A DNA stretch of 64,000 nucleotides from Adiantum capillus-veneris. Lineage: Eukaryota; Streptophyta; Polypodiopsida; Polypodiales; Pteridaceae. The stretch covers positions 36,060,739-36,124,738 of the forward strand of contig CM043966.1 in the NCBI GenBank assembly GCA_014529385.2. Direction: 5' to 3'. A program made the translations under genes and the position numbers. The notes under the pieces are model-generated. The model saw only the letters and a program-made list of their open reading frames with translations, ran no database searches and was not told the origin of the DNA. Of the stretch, positions 22,337-32,441 are shown piece by piece; the first letter of the stretch is position 1, and each line of letters opens with the position of its first letter.

Positions 22337-22909
22337 TACCCCCCTCCTGAAATCTCAAACGTCCTCGTTTGCATCTATGTCGTCCATGCTTACTGTCAAC
22401 ACTGATGTATTCAACACCTGTCGACACATATACGACACATACATGCTCATTGTCAACCCTGGTGTATTCAACACCTCGTCGACTCATGTATTGCCTGCGT
22501 GTGAACCCTGTCCCAATGACATAGTGGTAGCTTCGCACTCTGCCATTGCTTTGAGTCACTAACTTTCCAATGACAAAATGGTAGCTGCACATTTTGCCAC
22601 TGTCTTATAGTACACGTTGGATCCCGTAACACTTTCGAGCATACCCAAACCGACAGTTTAAGAATGCAGTTACACATGTACTCTTCAATAGAAGCAATCA
22701 CTGTATCCTTGACAAACTGACAAGAAATACTCACTTCTATAGCACTAACCAAAATTTTGGACATTCCATAAGAGCAATTGCCAAACTGACAATCTGTACA
22801 GCTCTAACATTCATGTAACAGGTATTTGATTTGAGCTCACTTTAAATACCATGTACATCATTTGTTTCAAAAGCCATTGTCACACTGACAATCCATTTAG
22901 CTTTGAAAC

Positions 22910-25900
22910 TCAAGGGGTCAAGGTAGGTTGCAAATCGAAGGCTTCCAGGTAAAGTGATAACACAGTTGGTGACTCTGCAAGTTCACCTTCTTCCATCCAC
23001 TTAGCATCCATTGGTGGATAGTTTCTGAACTTTACCAAGTAACGCCTAGCAACCTTGCCTTTCACTTTCCTTTCTTTGTGTGCCAAAATCTGTTCAGGGA
23101 CCAAGATCTCGTCAAGTTCCTCGACTTCCGGCTGATCTTCAGCTGGAATAGCTTCTGGCACATCACCCACATAGGGTCTGAGAAGACTCACATGAAACGC
23201 ATTGTGAATCTTCCAACTGTCAGGCAATTTCAGCCTATATGCAACATCACTGATTATGTCGCATACTTGAAAAGGCCCATAGTAACGCATGCTGAGCTTT
23301 GGAAACACTCTTTCCTTGCCCTTCATCTTCTTTAACCTTGCCTTTTCAAAGCGTAAAAGCACCCAATCACCAAGTGAATATACCACTTCACGACGGTGAC
23401 GATCAGCTGCTTTCTTTTGCTTTGCCTGAGTCCTTTCTAAGGCCACTTTGACCTTCTTGTACATTTCATCCATGTCTTGAACATACTTATCTGCTTCAAA
23501 TATCTTGTCCTTTGTATGCAGTATGGGAGGAACTTTCTTGCCACCTTCAACTATCTCAAAAGGTGCCTTGCCAGTTGATGAATGCACTGTATTATTGTAT
23601 GCATACTCCACCAATGGCAAATACTGCTCCCACTTTCCTTTATGCTCTGACACATAGCACTTCAGCAGATCTAGGACAGTAGAATTTGCCTCTTCTGACT
23701 GCCCATCTGTTTGAGGATGAAATGACGAAGAGAATTTGAGCGTGGTGCCCATATTCTCAAACAAGCCTCTCCAGAACAAACTAGTCATGCGTGGATCACG
23801 GTCGCTAATAATCGACTGTGGCATGCCATGATACTTGAAAATATTGCTCATAAACAAGCGTGCCATCTGATCTGGCTTTATCTTCTTCCTGACAGGAATA
23901 AAATGAGCCTGTTTGCTGAATCTGCAAATAATGGTCCAAATACCATCATTTCCTGTCTGCGTTCTTGGAAGATCAAAGATAAAATCCATAGCAATACTTT
24001 CCCATGGTTTATCTGGAATAGGTAGTGGTTGCAATAACCCTGGTGCCTTTTGCCTGTCAAACTTGACCTTTTGGCATATTAGGCATTCTCGCACAAAGGC
24101 ATCCACATCCCTTCTCAATGTAGGCCAATAGAAGAATGTCTCAACCGCTTTAACTGTAGCATCGATACCACGATGCCCTGCATACGGTGGGACATGACTC
24201 TCTTCCATAACTTTGCGTCGCAATGGCTTTGTGACACACAATCTGCCATGCATCATCATGAACCCATCTTTAAGAAGATAGTGTTCATGACGTTGTCCAT
24301 CCATTAGTTGCTCGAAGACCCTTGCAAAATCTTCATCATTTGCATACTGTTCTCTCATATCATCAAGTTCATGATGATAAGGAATCGACACAGCTGAAAT
24401 TTGTGGCTTCCTTGACAAGGCATCAGCCACAACGTTCTTCTTGCCTTCCACATGCACAATCTGAAAATGGAACATGGACAAGATATTTGCCCATCGCATA
24501 TGCTTCTCAGATAACTTTGTCTGTGTCAAGAAGTATCGCAAGGTCTGATGGTCCGTTTGGACAACAAAGTCTACACCTAGCAGGTAGTGTTTCCAACTTA
24601 AGAGCGCATGAATCACAGCCAGTAACTCTTTCTCATAGACCTGCATGGTCATCTCTGGCCCTTGCAAAATTCTGCTCTCATAGGCTACTACCCTGCCATC
24701 TTGCATTAGCACAGCACCAATGCTACTACCGCAGGCGTCACACTGGACTACAAATGACTTCCTAAGATCTGGCAACACAATGACTGGATCTGAAGTCATC
24801 TTTTCCTTTAAGAGATTAAAAGCTGAAATCTCTTTCTGTGTCCATCTAAAGGTGACTGCCTTCTTTTGAAGAGCATGTAAAGGTGAAGCAATCTCAGCGA
24901 AATTTCGGATAAACCTTCTGTAATAGGAGCATAGTCCCAAAAAGCTTCGGACATCATGCACCGTCTTCAAATTTGGCCATGACTTGATCGCTTCAACTTT
25001 TGCAGGATCCATTCTGACACCGTCCTTTGAGACAATGTGTCCCAGAAAGTGAATCTCTTCCAGAAAAAACTCACTTTTCTTTGCATTGATGAGCAACCTA
25101 TGACTGCGTAGCTCTTTGAACACAATGGCCAAGTGATGCCTATGCTCCTCTTCATTCTTTGAGTAGACTATCATGTCATCAAAGAATGTACCAACAAACT
25201 GCTGGTGTGGACGGAAAATTCTGTCCATCATCCTATTGAACGTAGCAGGAGCATTTGTGAGACCAAAGGGCATCACTAAAAATTCGTAAAGGCCAAACGT
25301 TGTTCTAAAAGCAGTCTTGTGCACATCCTCTGATCTAATGCGGATCTGATGATACCCACTCTTTAGATCTATCCTGCTAAACATAGCTGCTCCTTCTAAT
25401 TTGTCCATAATATCATCAATTCTAGGTATAGGGAACCTATTCTTGATGGTATTCTTGTTCAGTGCACGGTAGTCGATGCACATACGCCATGAGCCATCCT
25501 TTTTCTGCACCAACGACACTGGAGAACAAAATGGAGATGAACTGGGCTGAATCAGCCCTTTTTCTAACAGCTCCTGTACTTGGCCCATTATCTCTTTCTG
25601 CTGAGCCGCACTAACCCTGTACGGAGGCTTATTTGGTGGACTACTGCCTGGCACCAAATCTATCGCATGGTCCTCGGGTCTCTCTGGCGGTAATTGAGAC
25701 GGTAATGAATCGGAAAAACAGTCACTATACTGTTGTAAAAACATTGACCTTTCTTTATCTAGCACAGATAAATTTGATTCATCACAATCTGACACTTCAC
25801 GTGCAAAAACCAAGTACGCAGAAAGATGCTTTTTCATTACAGAAGTAATAGCAGAAGCTGATACAGTAGGAATAGACTCCCCTTTAAGCTTTACATCCAG

Positions 25901-27973
25901 AATGTGAGTCTTTCCCCTGCTCTGTACAGTGATCTTTTTGTTGTAGGCATCCATGATTCCCTGTACACGAAACAACCAAGGAATACCTAACAACACATCA
26001 CATCCGTCCAGTGGCATGATGTAAAATTCTTCAGCATCTACATAGGACTGGATATGTAGACGCAACTTTCCAATGATGGGTGTCACAGCCTCTGTATGGC
26101 CAGGACATGCCAAACCTGCCTCTGCTGTATACCCCATCTCTTCAGGTCTGATTCCCAACTTTGAAGCCAATTCTGGGGAAATGAAGTTGGCTTTGGCACC
26201 TGGATCAAAGAAGATAAGCACTGTTTGATCCCTAACCTTTCCCCATGCTCTGCAAAGCTCAGTTGCATCTGAATTTGGCTTGTCGCCCACCATATCTGGC
26301 ACTAGACCAGCCATGGGCTTCTTTCCTTTCCTGTCTTCCTTGTCATCAGAATCAGCTGGCCTTTTCTTTGTAGGACAATTGTAAGCAATGTGGCCAGGCT
26401 GCTCACATATAAAGCATTTGTTCTCTGTCCTCAGGACCTTCTTTTGGTCTTCTGACTTGCGAGGAAAACGTCTTTTCCATTTCTTTGCTGGTCCTTTTTC
26501 TGATTCAGCCGTAGCTTTGTCTTTCCCTGCGTTGGCTGACTCCTGAGTCCCTTTAGGAGCCTCATTGGGAACGTGCTTCTTGGCTGAATTTTTCTTGCCT
26601 GATCCTGCCTTGACGCCAGTGTTAAATTCACAATCTTCTCCCTTGAGCAAACCATTGCCAGTGTTTGCTACCTCGATGAGCTGCGTCAAAGTAGTGACTT
26701 TTGTCTTCGTACAGTACTTTCTCAATCCTTTAGGTAGGCCACAACAGTATTTTTCAATCTGTTCTGTCAATGGCACAAACCTATAGGAAGTTACTGGAAG
26801 TAGAGCTTTCCAAAACTTCCGATTGTAATCATCCAGATTTCTGCAAGTGGCAGCATTAAGCTGGTGCCATTCTGTCATGACATCTGCTTCGAAATCATCA
26901 GATAACCAAGCTGCTGCAAAAATCTGCTTGAAGTAAATCCATGTGGACGGAGCTTGCCCTTGAAGCAATAAAGTTGTCCACCATTGTCCCGCATTCCCTG
27001 TCAAGAAAGTGGCTGCCTTGCGGACCTTTGAAGCCTCTGTAAAGTTTCCCCCTGCATAGGCCTTATCAAACTGCTGGAGGAATGAAAGAGCCTTCTTCCT
27101 GTCATCAAACCCTGTAAAGGTCGTGAATGACACTCCTTTGCCACCTTCTTTGTACGGAGTTGGCCTCTCCAGCGGCGTTAAATTGTCATATGGAAGTGAC
27201 TGAAACATGGGAACACTATTAGGGTTCATCTGTGTTCCTTGGCCGCTATTAACTTGACCTGGAAATGCCATATTTGGCTGCTGATTTGTAATTCCAGCCA
27301 TACCAAAATTTGCTTGTGGCATCCCAAATTGTCCCTGAGTGCTTTGAAACCCTGGTTGCATACCCATGACACTGTACATGGGGTTAGGCATCATCGTTTG
27401 AGCACCCGCAAACACTGTTCCTGGCGTATAAAACTGATTTCCAGGTGCATGACCAGCCATGCTTTGGAATACGGATCCACCTCCAAAATAGCCAGGGTGT
27501 ACTGAAGGTGGTGGGAAGACCTGTTGCATAGCCTGTAAGTTGCTTCCCTGCCCATTAGAACCAGCTATAGGCTGTTGAAAGGTGGCGGGCTGAATTGGTA
27601 CAGCTTGAAAAACTGGCATCTCAGCCACCTGTTCTTGCACCTTAGGCATACGTTGTGGAGACTGCATGTTCTCCGTCAAGTGTACAGGTGTTTCCATTGA
27701 CTGTGCGGTATGAATCACCTGTGCTCGAGCCTTAACAGGCTTTTGAATATGATCCAGTGACCCAACTTGCTGAGACGGAACAGGAGGTTGCAGAAAGGCT
27801 AAAAACCTCGGATTCTGCATTACTTGTGTGAACATAGCCACAGCAGTAACCAACTGGGTCCTGAATATATCATCATCAGTCTGTGGTGGTCTTGAGGACT
27901 CACCCACTTCATGTGTCTGTTGACCCTGTGAAGAGGAAACCTCTTCAGTCACATCATCTGGTCTGTCAGCCAT
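22910..27973 (-). CDS. Gypsy-3 Gag-Pol polyprotein, 1687 aa, intact
   Basis: One open frame from an ATG at 27973. Residues 1-260 are Gln/Pro/Met-rich. Residues about 270-440 are the Retrotrans_gag capsid (WWTTLLLQGQAPSTWIYFKQ). The CCHC knuckle is at 520-533 (CFICEQPGHIAYNC). Protease is at about 580-670 with D590-P591-G592, where D-S/T-G is usual. Reverse transcriptase is at about 790-985 with FFDD at 930-933. RNase H is at about 1070-1190 with D1079, E1116 and D1141. Integrase has H1260, H1267, C1297 and C1300, then D1330, D1391 and E1427 (D-X35-E). A C-terminal chromodomain lies at about 1620-1675 (VARRYLVKFRNYPPMDAKWM), as in chromoviruses that target heterochromatin. Gag and Pol are fused in one frame with no recoding signal. 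The protein is complete except for the unusual protease triad. Confidence 0.97.
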   Translation of the reverse strand: MADRPDDVTEEVSSSQGQQTHEVGESSRPPQTDDDIFRTQLVTAVAMFTQVMQNPRFLAFLQPPVPSQQVGSLDHIQKPVKARAQVIHTAQSMETPVHLTENMQSPQRMPKVQEQVAEMPVFQAVPIQPATFQQPIAGSNGQGSNLQAMQQVFPPPSVHPGYFGGGSVFQSMAGHAPGNQFYTPGTVFAGAQTMMPNPMYSVMGMQPGFQSTQGQFGMPQANFGMAGITNQQPNMAFPGQVNSGQGTQMNPNSVPMFQSLPYDNLTPLERPTPYKEGGKGVSFTTFTGFDDRKKALSFLQQFDKAYAGGNFTEASKVRKAATFLTGNAGQWWTTLLLQGQAPSTWIYFKQIFAAAWLSDDFEADVMTEWHQLNAATCRNLDDYNRKFWKALLPVTSYRFVPLTEQIEKYCCGLPKGLRKYCTKTKVTTLTQLIEVANTGNGLLKGEDCEFNTGVKAGSGKKNSAKKHVPNEAPKGTQESANAGKDKATAESEKGPAKKWKRRFPRKSEDQKKVLRTENKCFICEQPGHIAYNCPTKKRPADSDDKEDRKGKKPMAGLVPDMVGDKPNSDATELCRAWGKVRDQTVLIFFDPGAKANFISPELASKLGIRPEEMGYTAEAGLACPGHTEAVTPIIGKLRLHIQSYVDAEEFYIMPLDGCDVLLGIPWLFRVQGIMDAYNKKITVQSRGKTHILDVKLKGESIPTVSASAITSVMKKHLSAYLVFAREVSDCDESNLSVLDKERSMFLQQYSDCFSDSLPSQLPPERPEDHAIDLVPGSSPPNKPPYRVSAAQQKEIMGQVQELLEKGLIQPSSSPFCSPVSLVQKKDGSWRMCIDYRALNKNTIKNRFPIPRIDDIMDKLEGAAMFSRIDLKSGYHQIRIRSEDVHKTAFRTTFGLYEFLVMPFGLTNAPATFNRMMDRIFRPHQQFVGTFFDDMIVYSKNEEEHRHHLAIVFKELRSHRLLINAKKSEFFLEEIHFLGHIVSKDGVRMDPAKVEAIKSWPNLKTVHDVRSFLGLCSYYRRFIRNFAEIASPLHALQKKAVTFRWTQKEISAFNLLKEKMTSDPVIVLPDLRKSFVVQCDACGSSIGAVLMQDGRVVAYESRILQGPEMTMQVYEKELLAVIHALLSWKHYLLGVDFVVQTDHQTLRYFLTQTKLSEKHMRWANILSMFHFQIVHVEGKKNVVADALSRKPQISAVSIPYHHELDDMREQYANDEDFARVFEQLMDGQRHEHYLLKDGFMMMHGRLCVTKPLRRKVMEESHVPPYAGHRGIDATVKAVETFFYWPTLRRDVDAFVRECLICQKVKFDRQKAPGLLQPLPIPDKPWESIAMDFIFDLPRTQTGNDGIWTIICRFSKQAHFIPVRKKIKPDQMARLFMSNIFKYHGMPQSIISDRDPRMTSLFWRGLFENMGTTLKFSSSFHPQTDGQSEEANSTVLDLLKCYVSEHKGKWEQYLPLVEYAYNNTVHSSTGKAPFEIVEGGKKVPPILHTKDKIFEADKYVQDMDEMYKKVKVALERTQAKQKKAADRHRREVVYSLGDWVLLRFEKARLKKMKGKERVFPKLSMRYYGPFQVCDIISDVAYRLKLPDSWKIHNAFHVSLLRPYVGDVPEAIPAEDQPEVEELDEILVPEQILAHKERKVKGKVARRYLVKFRNYPPMDAKWMEEGELAESPTVLSLYLEAFDLQPTLTP

Positions 27974-28062
27974 AATTGCAATTCCCTGTGTCTAGTCTAT
28001 GATCCCCTGTGTCTTCAAGCCGAAAACTGCCCAAGGCTCACTTCTATGGGAAAAAGTGATTT

Positions 28063-28081
28063 AATCCCGTCGATGGAACCA
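28063..28081 (-). other. Gypsy-3 primer-binding site (not initiator-Met)
   Basis: Directly after the 5' LTR the minus strand reads TGGTTCCATCGACGGGATT. It starts with the universal TGG complement of CCA but does not match TGGTATCAGAGC. Its reverse complement looks like a tRNA 3' acceptor end (CGATGGAACCA). I cannot say which tRNA without a search. Confidence 0.7.
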
Positions 28082-29558
28082 TGAAACCGGCCTGTTCAAT
28101 CCAAAAAGGGCGGTAGACTTTACTTTAAACCTTGATTTAGCTTTCACCCATTATTAGTCGTCTATTTTACCTGTACTTTCAAGACACAACAAAGGGGAGA
28201 GGGATACAGGCTGCTAGATTGCACCTGTATGAGTAGACGGACACCAGATTGGCCCCTAACTTAGGCGCCCCTTTCGGTATTTCTTTATTGTTCAAAAGAG
28301 GGAATAAACGCTGTGGTTCTTACAAGCTGCCCCGCACAAACTCGGCTGAATTTCCACTGTTCCAGCCCGATTTCGGCAGCATAACTGTACTAGAACCCTT
28401 CACGGTCAGTATTCCCACGCATTGACTGACTTTCCCGACGCCTACGGGCACTTTGCAAAACCTGGCGAGAATCTGCAGCACGCTGAATTCTCTGTTTTCA
28501 GCCCTGAAAATGCGCCAGATCACCTGTACAGCGGTCCCCTTGCGTCCCCGAACCTCCTGGGGGTATTAGGGTCCGTTTAGGGCCAAAACCCTAAACCTGC
28601 AAAAATACACAGCAGGCTGTAATTCACTGTTTCGGGCTCCGTTTCGCGTGCCGGTCGCATCCCTAGCAAGTCCTCGAGCTCCCGCACCTGTAGGGCTACT
28701 TGCCCTTTGAATTGGACGAGATTTCTGGCGTGAAACCTCTCCGAATTCACCTGTACCTGCGGGGGGATTAGCCGCTAGCTAATCCAGTACCTGTGCAAGA
28801 GGCTCTTGCCTCGGCAATCGCGCATGAACCCACACAACTGTACATTGGTCAAATGAAGAGCCCACTAGAGGGGCATAACATACTGCCAAAGGGGAGAGAG
28901 AGGGCAGTGCGTAGCGTGCAGGGCATCACTCCTGGCACCGCACTGTGCATAAGAGGGAAAGCAAGCACTCCATAGCTCTTAACCTGTGACAGAGACTTGC
29001 AAAATGAGCCTCCCAGCTATAAATCACGTTTTTGCCTTCTCTATAAGTAGTAAACTGGCCTCAGAGTGCCAAGTGTCACTCATTTGTGCATTTTCCCGCT
29101 TTAGACCCTCGGGTCTAAAAATATCTCACCTGCAGCCTCTGTTGACTTGGCCACAGAGTAACAAAATGATCCCCATGTCAAACTGCACGTAATGACGCGA
29201 AGACATTTTCAGGTCCCAAAATAGCAGTTCCCTAAATTTTAGGAGATGCTGCCATTGTATCTTTCTAGGTCATCCGACCCTCTTTGTACACTGCGGCCAC
29301 ATCCAAAACTGAAATGTAGCCTCTGTAGCAAAGGATTCCACTTTGGCTAGTCAATGACCCCACTTGGCTAACCATAGTCCTTGTCCAACCTTAGTGCTCT
29401 CTTGCCCTCAGGCCTGGACTCCCTCTGGACAGTTCCACACTAGCTATGCAATACAGGGCAGTTAGATTTCCCGAGGGGTGTTTCCAAAAAGTGAAAGTAA
29501 ATAGATAATAAGAAAGAAATCAACAAAAAGGATAGATAGTAGTCACACGCTGGTGACA
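28082..29558 (-). repeat. Gypsy-3 5' LTR (promoter LTR)
   Basis: 1477 bp, the same as 20860-22336 in every stretch compared. In a minus-strand element this copy drives transcription. The primer site follows at 28081 and the gag ATG is about 108 bp further on. Confidence 0.95.
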
Positions 29559-29563
29559 GCTTT

Positions 29564-30068
29564 CATGCCTTGGAGACACCCAAGCAGGTGAGATTTACAT
29601 GCACATTTATAAAAACAAGTCAATGATCAAAAGACAGTGTTGAATCATGGACTATGTTTTGTCTTGTCATTGTAGGTGGATCCCACAGAGTTGAAGATGG
29701 TGGCAGATCCTACTGCGGAGGAGGTCGATGCACGGATTAGAGATGAGCAGGAGGAGATCCTTCGAGAGTTGCATAGGGAGCTAGAGAGCGTGGATCGCCG
29801 GGTCACTAGATCTCGCTCTCGAGCTTACAGTATTCCTCTTCGCATTGCTGCTGCAGATCCAGAGGTTGCACATAGAGAGAGCATTCGCAGAGGAAAGTTA
29901 CCCGTTCGGCCTGCTCGTAGACGAGCCAATGAGGCTATTCGACTCATCCACACCAAGAGTTCAGAGGCTGATGATCCAGATGAGGGTGATGCACCCCTAG
30001 CATCTGTGCCAAAGGAGAGAGAGCCCGATTATGATGATGAGGGCAATGTCTTGACAGATGGAGACTGA
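29564..30068 (+). pseudogene. hAT transposase last exons
   Basis: 29564-29587 completes exon 4 (HALETPKQ, donor CAG|GTGAGA). After the TTGTAG acceptor at 29675 an exon runs 29676-30068 to a TGA. It encodes a charged, disordered-looking tail: VDPTELKMVADPTAEEVDAR, then RRVTRSRSRAY, ending in acidic residues (PDYDDEGNVLTDGD). On its own this exon looks like a small host gene, but its position and splice frame make it the transposase C-terminus. Confidence 0.75.
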
Positions 30069-30419
30069 TGATGATTTTGAGTAGTAGTGATTGCCCAATG
30101 CTTTGGGTCTTGGGACTTGGACATTTGTCATGACTCATTTATGCTTTTTATTTTGTTGCTTGAGCCACCAAGGCTTTTTATTGAGTGACTATGTTATTTT
30201 TGTATCAGGATTCAACATTCAGTTATGTACTTTTGACTTACACTATGCCATGTGGTCTGGACTCGATTCTAGCGGTTACTTAACTTGTGGTGTGATTTTA
30301 AGTGTTTTTTGAAAGTTGTGGCTATGTTTAAGTATTGTGAAGTGTTTTTAAACTAGATAGGTGTATATAAATTTGAAATTCTTTGTATTTTTAGCTTTTA
30401 AAAAATATACTACGAATTT

Positions 30420-31042
30420 TACGTACCTTATGGCCCAATCCATACGGTACAACGTACAATACATACCGAATACTACGTACCTTACAACCATAGTTGACAC
30501 GTACGGTCACGTACGACGGGTACACGTACGAAGACGTGCGGTACTAATCGAACTAAAAAAATTAGATGTACGGTGACCTAACGTACGATGCAAAAAAAAA
30601 TCATGCATCTTACACATGATAGATCATATGAGTCATGACATTGACCTTAGTACTTAGAAGTTAGTACTAAATACTTGTAACTTAAGTCTTACAAGTTGGA
30701 ACATGAAAGATCTGTCCATGGACATTGGAAACGGCAATGTCCGAAGAAAGAAGAATCATGATCTCCAAAGTGGTGGCGGCCATAGTAGATCCGCTACCCG
30801 AGCCTCGTCGCACATAGGTTATGGTTGTTTGAGCCAAAGCCATTGGGCTCTTGTTCAAATGCAGTCGAGATGCAAAACATTCCCACACCAAAAATCGCCC
30901 CCGCAAAAAAAATAATAATAATAATAATAATTAATTAATAAATAAATAAAAATGGACGACTCATGTACGGAACGTACGAGTCGTACGGTACAGTACGGAA
31001 CGTCCCGTACGTCGAACGTGGACAACCTTGCTTACAACCTTG
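30420..31042. repeat. hAT right subterminal arrays and spacer
   Basis: GTACG/CGTAC motifs cluster at about 30420-30590 and again at 30960-31015, next to the right terminal repeat. The spacer (30600-30955) is different in composition. It contains a plus-strand GHWKRQCPKKEE zinc-knuckle-like string at about 30718 and ends in an A-rich tail with (AAT)n near 30905-30955, so it could be a small retro-inserted fragment. Confidence 0.55.
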
Positions 31043-31050
31043 GAACGAAT

Positions 31051-31363
31051 GAGGAGTAATGGTGCGCCTTAGAAACAATGCAATCTACGCATGAGCCTGC
31101 GCATCCTTTACATCCCAACGAGCTTGTTCTGTCGTAGGCAAAACAACTCTAACAGCAGTAATCCTTGCAGCAAGACCTACCACATCCTCAACATCGCCTA
31201 CATCCTTAGGACCAAGACGTACATCAATGCCCTTCACAATATTCCAGACGCCCTTTGACACAAGAACATGTTGCATCATGTAAGCCCACATAGGGTAATT
31301 GTCCCCATCCAATCTGTCCTTAGCAGCAAACATCTTGAACATATCTGTGTTGTTGTCAGCCAT
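31051..31363 (-). pseudogene. Copia-1 Gag 5' part
   Basis: The ATG at 31363 opens MADNNTDMFKMFAAKDRLDG then YPMWAYMMQHVLVSKGVW, the UBN2-type Gag start shared with Copia-2 (ATG 57116) and Copia-4 (about 42754). The frame is lost near 31085, and the sequence is interrupted at 31050 by the right end of the hAT transposon, then resumes at 10622. Confidence 0.88.
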
Positions 31364-31563
31364 GGAAAATGCCTGCACCTAATGTGAAAACTACTCGAAA
31401 TGAGGAGAAACTGAGTGAGACCAACACGTGCTAGCTCACCCGAAATTTTTGTCGACCTGAAAACGCTCGCCAAAGCTCACTGAAATCGGAGAAAGTGAGC
31501 AGACATGTGTTGGAGCAGCTGGCGACTTAAGCCCGAAAGGACGTAACCTACTTTGATACCAAT

Positions 31564-31795
31564 TGTTGCAATTAGGGTTGCAGGAAAACACACACAACTT
31601 GGAGAAGACGAAGGAAGCTCAAGGCACACAACAGAGTGTATAACTTAATGTGCAATGGAAAGATAGATAGCCGTAGAGTGATGGGCGTATATACAATGCA
31701 CCGGGGAAAAAACCTCCTAAAGAGGAAAAAATGCCCCGAGGGCCAGCGGTCCTAAGTGTGTTCACACACATCACTACCACATGTATATGGTAACA
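31564..31795 (-). repeat. Copia-1 5' LTR and primer-binding site
   Basis: This 232-bp partner of 4691-4915 carries several substitutions and a short insertion (AGGGCCAGCGG against ATGG). The minus-strand primer site TGGTATCAAAG starts two bases inside the element and is complementary to initiator tRNA-Met with one mismatch. Confidence 0.9.
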
Positions 31796-32108
31796 AACAA
31801 GAGATTGATCTTCAAAATCCTTCGTGTGATATAAGACTTCTCGTTCAAAATCTTCTAATAATTGTGAAATATTTGGTGGAGAGGAAATCTTCTCAAGGCA
31901 TTCTTCGGATGGAGTAACTTCAACTTTAATAATCACTAGAGAGTATTTTGGCTTAAGATTGTATTCATCTTCTAATAATGAATCCCAAAATTCTTAAGAA
32001 TCATCATCAGATAATGTCACTTCATGATTTACAATTGGCATATCATCATCCAACAAAGAATCAAAGAAATCATAATCGTCTTCTGAGTCTGAATCTGCAA
32101 CTATGTCC

Positions 32109-32441
32109 TTATCTTTGTTTGGCAAATGAAGTATCACTTGGCAAAACTTCTTGCTCGCTATCATCAATTGGTTCAGGAGAAGTTAATGAACTCAAAAATT
32201 CATCAATAAATATTTCTGTATCCGCATCGAAAATCATATTCGCTTCATACTCCATTGTATCATGTTGTTTGACTTGTACACGTGAGGCTTGAATCACTCG
32301 TTCCGCATGATAAAGTCCGCGTAAAACCATTTCATGTCCATCTTTGAACAAATTGATAGTGTGTCCTCGAAAGCTAATAGCTAGATCATACTGAAATAAC
32401 CAATGCTGACCAAGAATCATGTCGTAGTAAAATAAAGGCAT
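32109..32441 (-). pseudogene. Gypsy-1 protease-domain remnant
   Basis: The frame starts MPLFYYDMILGQHWLFQYDL, which matches the 'YDVILGMDWL' block at the end of Ty3/Gypsy aspartic proteases. The D-S/T-G active-site half upstream is not in the same open frame. An acidic tail follows. The Gypsy interior resumes at 31796-31936 and, beyond Copia-1, at 4461-4690. Neither piece encodes a recognisable polymerase domain. Confidence 0.65.

Larger units (their letters stand above)
20860..29558 (-). mobile_element. Gypsy-3: complete chromovirus-type element inside hAT exon 4
   Basis: The two LTRs (20860-22336 and 28082-29558) are each exactly 1477 bp, start TGAAACCGGC and end GGTGACA. I found no difference between them in the parts compared. 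The flanks are GCTTT on both sides (20855-20859 and 29559-29563). The interior has a primer site directly inside the 5' LTR (TGGTTCCATCGACGG on the minus strand, not the initiator-Met site), one uninterrupted Gag-Pol frame, and a polypurine tract GGAGGGGGGTA by the 3' LTR. At 8699 bp it has every part an autonomous element needs and looks like the latest insertion in the nest. Confidence 0.96.
10631..31042 (+). mobile_element. hAT DNA transposon inserted in Copia-1 gag
   Basis: The ends are inverted repeats CAAGGTTGT (10631) and ACAACCTTG (to 31042). They are flanked by GAACAAAT (10623-10630) and GAACGAAT (31043-31050), an 8-bp duplication with one mismatch, typical of hAT elements. The host Copia Gag frame resumes on either side. 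Inside, on the plus strand, lies a hAT transposase gene with BED finger, DUF659 and dimerisation domains. Two Gypsy elements sit within it, and without them the transposon is about 4.16 kb. GTACG-rich arrays lie just inside both ends. Confidence 0.9.
4691..31795 (-). mobile_element. Copia-1: Ty1/Copia element inserted in Gypsy-1
   Basis: The LTRs at 4691-4915 and 31564-31795 start TGTTG and end GGTAACA. Both outer flanks are AACAA (4686-4690 and 31796-31800), a perfect 5-bp duplication. The primer site left of the right LTR reads TGGTATCAAAG on the minus strand, and the polypurine tract AGGGGGGATTT lies next to the left LTR. Subtracting the MITE, the solo LTR and the hAT with their duplications leaves about 5.09 kb, matching the 5.14-kb Copia-2 at 52526-57664. 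Coding order on the minus strand is Gag, protease, integrase, reverse transcriptase, RNase H, all broken by insertions and frameshifts. Confidence 0.92.

Noticed and set aside
24322-24765. Plus-strand frames of 60-150 codons across 22900-28000
   Set aside because: They are antisense shadows of the intact Gypsy-3 polyprotein.
29676-30068. Independent small host gene of 130 codons
   Set aside because: It begins at a splice acceptor, continues the hAT transposase frame and lies inside the hAT terminal repeats.
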